From: Planctomycetota bacterium
Lineage (GTDB): Bacteria; Planctomycetota; UBA1135; GCA-002686595
NCBI GenBank assembly: GCA_012959525.1
Contig: DUDB01000075.1
Coordinates: forward strand, 1-63,885
Direction of reading: 5' to 3'
Length of the DNA: 63,885 nucleotides
Shown here: one piece after another, positions 53,159 through 60,421 of the stretch
How the letters are laid out: the number at the start of each line of letters is the position of its first letter
Numbering within the stretch: position 1 is the stretch's first letter
The notes under the pieces: generated by a model
The model's database searches: none
The model's input: only the letters and a program-made list of their open reading frames with translations
Told to the model about the DNA's origin: nothing
Program-made: the position numbers and the translations under genes

Positions 53159-53875
53159 ATGGAACGACACGACGGGCGTACACCCCAAGCCACTCGCGAA
53201 ATCTCCTTCCAGCGAGGCTTTACCGACCGCTCTCAGGGCTCGGTGCTGGCCTGCTTTGGAGACACGCGAGTGCTCTGCACGGCGACCATCACCGACGGCG
53301 TCCCGCATTTCCTCAAGGGCAAGGGGCGCGGCTGGTTGACGGCGGAGTACTCCATGCTGCCCTCCTCCACGAACACCCGTAAGAGCCGCGACCGCAACGG
53401 TCGCGTGGACGGACGCTCGGTCGAGATCCAGCGTCTGATCGGGCGCAGCCTGCGGGCCGTGGTCGACCTGACGCAGATGACCGAGCGCACGATCTGGGTG
53501 GACTGCGACGTGCTGCAAGCCGATGGAGGCACGCGCACGGCCTCAGTCAGCGGCGCCTACGTGGCCCTGCACGATGCCATGACCTGGATGGACGAGAAGC
53601 GAATTCTGCGCGGCTGGCCCCTGACGGCACAGCTGGGCGCGATATCGGTCGGTGTAGTTGACGGAACACCCGTCTGCGATCTCGATTATCCCGAAGACAG
53701 CAAGGCCGAAACGGACATGAACATCGTCATGACCAGCGCTGGATCTTTCGTGGAGGTTCAGGGTTCGGCCGAGGGTGCCCCTTTTGATCGCGAGCAGTTG
53801 GACACGATGCTGGAGTTGGGCGAAGGCGGAATCGCCCACATCTTCGCCCAGCAGAAAGCCGCCCTTGAAGGTTAG
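53159..53875 (+). CDS. rph: Ribonuclease PH
   Basis: A 238-residue phosphorolytic exoribonuclease that trims tRNA 3' ends. It is counted from [10 protein letters not shown], as in characterised RNase PH; an upstream in-frame start at 53069 would add 30 residues. The family core is clear in [74 protein letters not shown] and [15 protein letters not shown]. It lies three genes into a housekeeping cluster and six bases before rdgB. Confidence 0.95.
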   Translation: MERHDGRTPQATREISFQRGFTDRSQGSVLACFGDTRVLCTATITDGVPHFLKGKGRGWLTAEYSMLPSSTNTRKSRDRNGRVDGRSVEIQRLIGRSLRAVVDLTQMTERTIWVDCDVLQADGGTRTASVSGAYVALHDAMTWMDEKRILRGWPLTAQLGAISVGVVDGTPVCDLDYPEDSKAETDMNIVMTSAGSFVEVQGSAEGAPFDREQLDTMLELGEGGIAHIFAQQKAALEG

Positions 53876-53881
53876 GTCGTG

Positions 53882-54505
53882 ATGGGACTGCAGGAGGTCT
53901 TGATCGCGTCGGGCAACCCGAAGAAGATCCGCGAGATTCGCGGGTTGCTTGCCCCATTGTCCGTGCACGTACTGACCTCCGACGAGGTCGGCCCGCTGCC
54001 GGAGGTGATCGAAGACGCACCGACTTTTGCAGGCAACGCCGCGAAGAAGGCCCGCGAAACGGCGCTCGCTACGGGTCGTTGGTGCCTTGCTGACGACTCT
54101 GGTCTGGAGGTGAAGGCCCTTGATGGAGCACCAGGCGTTCTCTCAGCGCGCTTTGCGGGCGAGCACGGCGACGATGAAGCTAACAACGCAAAGCTCCTCT
54201 CGCTCTTGGAAGGCAAAGCCCCCGAGCAACGTGGAGCACGCTTTGTCTGCGCACTGGCCCTTGCTGACCCAGAAGGTGAGGTGACTGCCCAATTCGAGGG
54301 CACCGCCGAGGGTCGGATCCTCGACGCCCCCCGTGGATCGGGCGACTTTGGCTACGATCCGCTGTTCCTTTTCACCGAAGAAGGTCACGATCAGACGGGA
54401 CAGGGATTCGCGGAGCTCGCCCCTGAGGCCAAGAGTGTCATCAGTCATCGTGGCCGGGCCCTGCAGAAGTTCATCCATCACCTAGCCGCCCTCGAAGTCT
54501 CCTGA
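53882..54505 (+). CDS. rdgB: Non-canonical purine NTP pyrophosphatase (RdgB/HAM1)
   Basis: A 207-residue enzyme that hydrolyses ITP, dITP and XTP to monophosphates to keep damaged bases out of DNA. It starts at MGLQEVLIASGNPKKIREI; a GTG three bases earlier is possible. Family motifs SGNPKK, DDSGLEVKALDGAPGVLSARFAG and the C-terminal SHRGRALQ are present. It lies six bases after rph, a pairing found in many bacteria, and 13 bases before lepA. Confidence 0.94.
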   Translation: MGLQEVLIASGNPKKIREIRGLLAPLSVHVLTSDEVGPLPEVIEDAPTFAGNAAKKARETALATGRWCLADDSGLEVKALDGAPGVLSARFAGEHGDDEANNAKLLSLLEGKAPEQRGARFVCALALADPEGEVTAQFEGTAEGRILDAPRGSGDFGYDPLFLFTEEGHDQTGQGFAELAPEAKSVISHRGRALQKFIHHLAALEVS

Positions 54506-54518
54506 CCTCTGAGCACCC

Positions 54519-56318
54519 GTGAACTCCAAGTACATACGCAACTTCTCGATCATCGCGCACATCGACCATGGCAAGTCGACGCTGGCGGATCGCATGTTGG
54601 AGATCACCAACACCGTGCCGAAGCGGGCGATGAAGGACCGCCTGCTCGACGACATGGAGCTGGAGCGCGAGCGAGGCATCACGATCAAGGCACGCTCGGT
54701 CACCATCCATCATGACAAGGATGGACAGACCTACCAGCTCAACCTGATCGACACGCCAGGACACGTCGACTTCAGCTACGAGGTGGAGAAGTCCATGCAG
54801 GCCTGTGAGGGTGCCATTCTGCTGGTAGACGCCTCTCAAGGGGTCGAGGCCCAGACCGTGGCCAATGCCATCTTGGCCATGGATGCCAAGTTGGCCGTCA
54901 TCCCCGTCCTCAACAAGACCGACCTGGCCCACTCTCGGCCCGATGAGGTTTGTGAGGAGATCGAGAACAGCCTGGCCATCGAGGCCACCGACGCCGTACG
55001 CATTTCCGCCAAGACCGGGGAAAACGTGGAGCAGGTACTCGACCGCATCGTGGACGAGGTGCCGGCTCCGAGTGGGAACGAGGACGGCCCCCTGCGCGCG
55101 CTGATCTTTGATGCCGTCTACGACGAGTACCGCGGCGTGATCGTACACCTGCGGATCGTGGATGGTTCCCTGAGCAAGCGGGACCGGGTGCGCATGATGA
55201 GCATCGGCAAGGTCTACGAGACCACCGAGATCGGTCACTTCGCACCGCAGATGGTCCCTTGCGAGAGTCTGCACGTGGGCGAGGTGGGCTACTTCATCTC
55301 CAACATCAAGGCCCTGGGCGACGTGCGGGTAGGCGACACCGTGACCATGCACAAAGGCGCGGACGTCGAAGCTCTACCTGGCTACCGCGAACCCCAACAC
55401 ATGGTGTTCGCCGACTTCTACCCCACCAACCCCGGGGATTACGAAGTCATGCGGGATGCGCTCGAAGCCCTGTGCCTCTCGGACTCCTCACTGACCTTCG
55501 AGGCCGTCTCCTCGGACGCATTGGGCTTTGGATACCGCTGCGGCTTCCTGGGCCTGCTGCACATGGAGATCATCGAGCAGCGACTGGAGCGCGAGTACGA
55601 CCTCGATTTGATCCAGACCGCGCCGTCGGTGACCTACGAAATCTTGACGACGAATGGAGAGGCCAAGCTCATCCACTCTCCCGGGACTCTACCGAATCCG
55701 GATCAGTACGATGAACTGCGCGAGCCCATCGCGCGCGTCAGCATGCTCCTACCCACCGAGCACATCGGTCCGGTTTTGCAGATCTCCACGGATCACCGCG
55801 GCACCTTCGTGCGCCAGGAGCACATCTCCCCCACGCGCGTGCAGCTGGTGTTCGACATCCCGCTAGCGGAGATCATGTACGACTTCTACGACAAGCTGAA
55901 GTCCTCCACTCGCGGGTTCGGAACGCTGAACTATGAGGTCACCGGCTACCGTGCAGACAACCTGGTCAAGCTGAACATCCTCGTGGCGAGCAAGGAGGTC
56001 GACGCGCTCTCCTCCATCGTGCACTCCTCGCGAGCCGATGCCCGGGGCCGAGCGGTCCTCAAGAAGCTACGCAAGGAAATCCCACGCCACATGTTCGAGG
56101 TGCGACTGCAGGCCGCAGTGGGATCCAAGATCCTCGCTCGCGAGAGCATCGCCGCTCTGCGCAAGGACGTGACCGCCAAGTGCTACGGCGGTGACATCTC
56201 GCGTAAGCGCAAGCTGCTGGAGAAGCAGAAGGCGGGCAAGCGTCGCATGCGGCAGGTGGGAGCCGTGGATATCCCCCAGAAGGCGTTCCTTTCCGTTCTT
56301 GGCGGTGACGACAAATAG
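54519..56318 (+). CDS. lepA: Elongation factor 4 (LepA)
   Basis: A 599-residue translational GTPase, normal length for the family, starting at GTG with NSKYIRNFSIIAHIDHGKST. G1 is AHIDHGKST, G3 is DTPGHVDF and G4 is NKTDL, as expected. The C-terminal LepA-specific domain ends in RRMRQVGAVDIPQKAFLSVL. LepA acts on stalled ribosomes. It is followed 15 nt later by lepB, the classical lepA-lepB order. Confidence 0.96.
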   Translation: MNSKYIRNFSIIAHIDHGKSTLADRMLEITNTVPKRAMKDRLLDDMELERERGITIKARSVTIHHDKDGQTYQLNLIDTPGHVDFSYEVEKSMQACEGAILLVDASQGVEAQTVANAILAMDAKLAVIPVLNKTDLAHSRPDEVCEEIENSLAIEATDAVRISAKTGENVEQVLDRIVDEVPAPSGNEDGPLRALIFDAVYDEYRGVIVHLRIVDGSLSKRDRVRMMSIGKVYETTEIGHFAPQMVPCESLHVGEVGYFISNIKALGDVRVGDTVTMHKGADVEALPGYREPQHMVFADFYPTNPGDYEVMRDALEALCLSDSSLTFEAVSSDALGFGYRCGFLGLLHMEIIEQRLEREYDLDLIQTAPSVTYEILTTNGEAKLIHSPGTLPNPDQYDELREPIARVSMLLPTEHIGPVLQISTDHRGTFVRQEHISPTRVQLVFDIPLAEIMYDFYDKLKSSTRGFGTLNYEVTGYRADNLVKLNILVASKEVDALSSIVHSSRADARGRAVLKKLRKEIPRHMFEVRLQAAVGSKILARESIAALRKDVTAKCYGGDISRKRKLLEKQKAGKRRMRQVGAVDIPQKAFLSVLGGDDK

Positions 56319-56333
56319 GGCCTGCTCGCTAGA

Positions 56334-57773
56334 ATGACGCCCAGCCCACCTACTGCCGTGACCAAGAAGACTGACTCCACCACCGAGCGCACCCACCCCT
56401 GGCGGGACAATATCGAGGCCATCACAGTCTCGATCATCATCATTGTCCTGTTCAAGTACTTCGTCCTTGAGGCGTACAAGATTCCGACCGGCTCCATGCA
56501 GCCGACCTTGATGGGCTGGGACGATGGAGAGGGGGGCGGCGTGTTTGACAGAGTGCTGGTCGACAAGTTCTCGTTCCATTACCGCGACCCCGAGCGCTTC
56601 GAGGTCGTCGTCTTTCGCTACCCCCTCGACCAGTCCAAGAACTTCATCAAGCGCGTGGTTGGTGTCGGGCCCGAATCGCTGGAGATTCGAGGTGGCGATC
56701 TGTTTTCGGCACCCTTGGGGGCTGCCCATGGGAGCGACGAGTTCAAGATCGTCCGCCGCGCACGGTCGGTCCTCGATGCCCAACTCAAACCTCTAGACGT
56801 CGCAGGTGAGTGGCGCCTCGATGGTGACAACTGGCGCTCGGTGGGCCAGTCGATCAGCGCCTCGGGTGCAGGTCAGGCCGTCTTCCCGCGAACCTCCAAC
56901 AACATCCGAGACCAGTACTCGGATGGGTATCCCGGCAAGCTTGGAGCCCTACAGAACATTGCGGGCAAGCGCTCAGGCGCCAATGCCGTTGGTGACGTGC
57001 GCGTCACCGGCACCATCGCCGCCAATGCGGAATGTTCGGAGGTCGTCGTCGAGCTGCGCGAGGGAGCCTGGCACTACCGCTTCTCACTGCCAGGCCCTGC
57101 TGCCGATGAGACGGCCAAGCCCTACCTCCGCACACACAACTCGCGCACAGGCTTGGACACCCGCAAGAAGCTGAGCGTCAATCCCTGGCGCCTTCCCACC
57201 AAGACGCCGGTGGAGTTCTTGGCCCAAAACGTCGACGACCTGCTCGAGCTTGAGGTGGACGGCGAGGTCGTGTTGACCCTCGAAATCCCCTCCGCAGCCG
57301 AGCGCACGTGTACCGTCTCGCTGGTGACAGAAGGCGGTGGTGCGGAGTTCACGGAACTGGGTGTCGCGCGCGACATCTACTATACGAGCGCGGGGCAGCG
57401 GACCACGAGCTGGGACATACCAGCCGACCACTTCGTGATGCTGGGTGACAACACCCAAGACTCTTCTGACGCACGCGACTGGAACCTCACACGCTTCGAG
57501 GTACCTACCGAGGACGGCCAGACGGAACTGGTGCGTGGCAACAACCGCGGCACGGAGAACCCGATCATCGTCGCCGATGAACACGGCAAGGCTACCGTGT
57601 TCCTGCAAGACGAGTTCGGCGAGCGCTGGGTATTTCCCAGGGACAGCGCCCGCTCGCTAGGCCCCGTTGGTCTATCCCTTGTGCCTCGCTCCCTGATCCG
57701 CGGACGCGCCGTCCTCGTGGTTTGGCCCCTGGCGCCCTCGTTGGACATCTATCGGCTCAAGTGGGTTCGTTGA
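56334..57773 (+). CDS. lepB: Signal peptidase I with a large inserted domain
   Basis: A 479-residue membrane serine protease. One N-terminal membrane helix (about 28-46) precedes the nucleophile in IPTGSMQP (Ser54) and the general base in KRVVG (Lys106). The GDN box (VMLGDNTQDSSDARDW) is not until residues 371-373. The roughly 180-residue block between box D and GDN (VAGEWRLDGDNW to ARDIYY) has a beta-rich, LamG/DUF1080-like look and is absent from E. coli LepB. It matures exported proteins, which are numerous here. A TAGAAT overlaps the ATG, and a GTG at 56358 is an alternative start. Confidence 0.92.
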   Translation: MTPSPPTAVTKKTDSTTERTHPWRDNIEAITVSIIIIVLFKYFVLEAYKIPTGSMQPTLMGWDDGEGGGVFDRVLVDKFSFHYRDPERFEVVVFRYPLDQSKNFIKRVVGVGPESLEIRGGDLFSAPLGAAHGSDEFKIVRRARSVLDAQLKPLDVAGEWRLDGDNWRSVGQSISASGAGQAVFPRTSNNIRDQYSDGYPGKLGALQNIAGKRSGANAVGDVRVTGTIAANAECSEVVVELREGAWHYRFSLPGPAADETAKPYLRTHNSRTGLDTRKKLSVNPWRLPTKTPVEFLAQNVDDLLELEVDGEVVLTLEIPSAAERTCTVSLVTEGGGAEFTELGVARDIYYTSAGQRTTSWDIPADHFVMLGDNTQDSSDARDWNLTRFEVPTEDGQTELVRGNNRGTENPIIVADEHGKATVFLQDEFGERWVFPRDSARSLGPVGLSLVPRSLIRGRAVLVVWPLAPSLDIYRLKWVR

Positions 57774-57786
57774 ATCCTTCCTAATC

Positions 57787-58533
57787 ATGAGCACCTCTAC
57801 TCAAACCCTGCTGCGTGTTGAAGGGCTGGTGAAGTCCTACAAGGGGCGGCGCGTGGTGGACGGCGTCTCGTTCTCCGTGGAGCCCGGTGAAATCGTGGGC
57901 CTCCTCGGTCCGAACGGCGCCGGCAAGACGACCAGCTTTCGCATGACCGTGGGCATTGTCCAGGCCGATGCGGGCAGCGTGACTCTGCTTGGCAGCGAGT
58001 GCACTTCCATGCCCATGTACAAGCGCGCGCGGCTGGGAATGGGCTACCTGCCCCAGGAGACGAGCGTCTTTCGCCAGATGTCGGTGCGCGACAACCTGCT
58101 GGCGGTGCTCGAGGCCATGCCCTATCCGCGGGCCAAGCGCATGCAGGAAATGGAGCGCCTGCTCAGCGAGTTGGAGCTCTCGCACCTGTCCAGAAACCGC
58201 GCCGACACCCTCTCGGGCGGTGAACGCCGCCGGCTGGAGTTGGCCCGCTCACTCGCCACGAAGCCGTCGATCCTTCTGCTGGACGAACCTTTCGCCGGCG
58301 TGGACCCCATCAACGTCGAAGAGATCCAGCGCCTCATCCAACAGCTCAGGGACCAGGGGATCGGCATGCTGATCACCGACCACAACGTGCGCGAGACCCT
58401 GGCCAGCACCGACCGCGCCTACATCATCCACCAGGGACAGATCCTGCGAGAGGGATCGGCCGAGGACCTGGTGCAGGACGAGCGTGTGCGTGAGGTCTAT
58501 CTGGGTAAGAGCTTCGATTCATCGCCCGACTAG
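57787..58533 (+). CDS. lptB: LPS export ATPase LptB
   Basis: A 248-residue ABC ATPase close in length and sequence to LptB. Walker A is GPNGAGKTT (41-49), GYLPQETSVFRQM carries the Q-loop, the signature is LSGGERRRLELARSL, and Walker B is ILLLDEPFAGVDP, followed by the switch His in ITDHNVRETL. It would power lipopolysaccharide transport to the outer membrane, implying an outer membrane with LPS-like lipid. It follows lepB by 13 nt. Confidence 0.93.
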   Translation: MSTSTQTLLRVEGLVKSYKGRRVVDGVSFSVEPGEIVGLLGPNGAGKTTSFRMTVGIVQADAGSVTLLGSECTSMPMYKRARLGMGYLPQETSVFRQMSVRDNLLAVLEAMPYPRAKRMQEMERLLSELELSHLSRNRADTLSGGERRRLELARSLATKPSILLLDEPFAGVDPINVEEIQRLIQQLRDQGIGMLITDHNVRETLASTDRAYIIHQGQILREGSAEDLVQDERVREVYLGKSFDSSPD

Positions 58534-58556
58534 GCACAGGTGCGGAGTTCCACGCC

Positions 58557-58585
58557 TTGCTCCCGCATCCCTCCGCCTATATCCT
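58557..58585 (+). promoter_or_regulatory. Sigma70-like promoter candidate upstream of etfB
   Basis: TTGCTC and TATCCT are 17 bases apart in the 121-nt gap between lptB and etfB. The -10 is the same TATCCT as before hppA. The leader would be about 65 nt. Confidence 0.3.
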
Positions 58586-58654
58586 GTTGCGCCCAAAACC
58601 GACCCGGGCCTCGCCCCCTGATCCGGTTAACCACCCCCCCCAGCCCTCGATCCG

Positions 58655-59407
58655 ATGAACATCATTGCCTGTATCAAGCGCGTCCCCACCACGGACGCTG
58701 AAGTTCGCTTCAAGGCCGACGCCTCTGGTCTCGAGACCGAAGGACTGCCCTACATGATCTCGTTCTACGACGAGATCGCCCTGGAGCAGGCCGTGCTCAC
58801 CAAGGAAGCACTTGGTGGCGAGGTCACGGCCCTCAGCTTGGGCCCCGCGAGTGGATCCAAGGAGATCCGCGAGTGCCTGGCCAAGGGCGCCGACAAGGCC
58901 GTGATCCTGACCGACGACGAGTGGATGTCGTCTGATTGCCGCGCAACCGCTAAGCGCCTGGCCGCCGCCATCGGTGAGCTGGACGCGCAGCTGGTCTTCA
59001 TGGGGCGCGTGGCCACGGACCGGGACAACGCCGCCGTGGGGCCCATGTGCGCGACCTACCTCGGTTGGGCCTGCGTCAGCGGCGTGATTGAGATGGAATG
59101 CGGCGAGGACAAGGGCACAGCTAAGGTCGAGACCGAGAACGGGATCGAGACCGTCGAGTTCAGCCTGCCTGCCGTCATCACCTGCAACAAGGGCCTCAAC
59201 ACCCCGCGCTACGCCGGCCTCAAGGGGATCATGGCCGCCAAGAAGAAGCCTCTGGAAGAGCAGGCCCCGGCCGAGGCCGATGGGCAAGCCGTCCTCTCAA
59301 CCGTCAGTGCTCCCCCCGCTCGCCCCGAGGGCCGCATCGTCGGCACCGGCGCCGAGGCCGTCCCCGCTCTGATCGACGCCCTCCGCAACGAGGCCCAGGT
59401 CCTCTAG
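58655..59407 (+). CDS. etfB: Electron transfer flavoprotein, beta subunit
   Basis: A 250-residue subunit starting at MNIIACIKRVPTTDAEV. DEIALEQAVLTKE and the AMP-binding GRVATDRDNAAVGPMCATYLGW region match EtfB. With EtfA it accepts electrons from acyl-CoA and other dehydrogenases. It probably has its own promoter and is followed 15 nt later by etfA. It could serve a beta-oxidation step after the CoA-transferase pathway, although no dehydrogenase is encoded here. Confidence 0.93.
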   Translation: MNIIACIKRVPTTDAEVRFKADASGLETEGLPYMISFYDEIALEQAVLTKEALGGEVTALSLGPASGSKEIRECLAKGADKAVILTDDEWMSSDCRATAKRLAAAIGELDAQLVFMGRVATDRDNAAVGPMCATYLGWACVSGVIEMECGEDKGTAKVETENGIETVEFSLPAVITCNKGLNTPRYAGLKGIMAAKKKPLEEQAPAEADGQAVLSTVSAPPARPEGRIVGTGAEAVPALIDALRNEAQVL

Positions 59408-59422
59408 CCCCCCTTCATCGCC

Positions 59423-60379
59423 ATGACCACCCTCGTTGTTTTTGTTGAACACTCCGGCGGCAACGCCCGTCGCGGATCCCTTGAGGCCCTCGGGGCCGCG
59501 CGCGCCGCCGGCTGCGATTGCATTGCAGTTCTCACGGGCGCGGATGCCGCCCAGGCTGCCCAGACCCTCGGAAACAGTGGCGCCGCAAAGGCCGTCGTCC
59601 TGACCGGGCCCGCAGAGCACAGCGCCGATGCCGTGGCCAGCGCCATGGCGGAAGTGGTAAGTGCCCAAGGTGCGGACGGCTTCCTGGCCGCCAGCACCCA
59701 CCACGGACAGGACCTGGCCGCGCGCGTGGCCGCGCACCTGGACTCGGTGCTCTTCAGCGACTGCACGGGTCTCACCAGCGAGGGCGACTCCCTCAGCGTT
59801 CAGCGCGCCTGGCTCGCGGGCAAGGTCATCGCGCAGCTGACCAGCGCGGCGCCCGCCTTCTGTTGCACCACACGCCTCAACGTCTTTGAAGTCTTTGAGG
59901 GTGAAGGCAGCGTGGAGGTGAGCGAGCACGCCATCTCCGCCGAGCCCAAGACACGCGTAGTCTCCATCGAAGCCAAGGGCGAGACCAAGCTCGACGTCAA
60001 GGAAGCCCCCGTGGTCGTCTCCGGTGGACGGGGCATGAAGGAAGCCGAGCACTTCGCTCTCATCGAGGAGCTCGCCGCGGCATTCGGCGACGCCGCCGTC
60101 GGCGCATCGCGAGCCGTGGTGGACGCCGGCTGGCGCCCCCACAGCGAGCAGGTCGGGCAGACGGGCAAGGTCGTCGCGCCCCAGCTCTACGTGGCCGTGG
60201 GTATCTCCGGCGCGATCCAGCACCTCGCTGGTATGCGTACCTCCGGCACCATCGTGGCCATCAACAAGGATGCGGAGGCGCCCATCTTCAAGGTGGCCGA
60301 CTACGGCATCGTCGGCGATGCGTTCGAGGTCGTCCCGGCCCTCGCGGAAGCCGTAAGGGCTGTGAAAGCGGAAGGCTAG
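59423..60379 (+). CDS. etfA: Electron transfer flavoprotein, alpha subunit
   Basis: A 318-residue subunit. The N-terminal domain runs to about residue 190, and the FAD-binding C-terminal domain shows [36 protein letters not shown] and the signature [22 protein letters not shown]. It pairs with etfB in the usual order. No fused iron-sulfur domain is present. Confidence 0.94.
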   Translation: MTTLVVFVEHSGGNARRGSLEALGAARAAGCDCIAVLTGADAAQAAQTLGNSGAAKAVVLTGPAEHSADAVASAMAEVVSAQGADGFLAASTHHGQDLAARVAAHLDSVLFSDCTGLTSEGDSLSVQRAWLAGKVIAQLTSAAPAFCCTTRLNVFEVFEGEGSVEVSEHAISAEPKTRVVSIEAKGETKLDVKEAPVVVSGGRGMKEAEHFALIEELAAAFGDAAVGASRAVVDAGWRPHSEQVGQTGKVVAPQLYVAVGISGAIQHLAGMRTSGTIVAINKDAEAPIFKVADYGIVGDAFEVVPALAEAVRAVKAEG

Positions 60380-60408
60380 GCGCGGACCTCGGATTGACGG
60401 CAATGCCG

Positions 60409-60414
60409 TAGGGT
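60409..60414 (+). promoter_or_regulatory. -10-like hexamer (TAGGGT) before the large sulfatase-fold gene
   Basis: TAGGGT ends seven bases before the ATG at 60422. It fits the TA-N3-T pattern seen before several lead genes. A TTGACG 9 nt upstream is too close to serve as a normal -35. Confidence 0.25.
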
Positions 60415-60421
60415 GTGGGGC

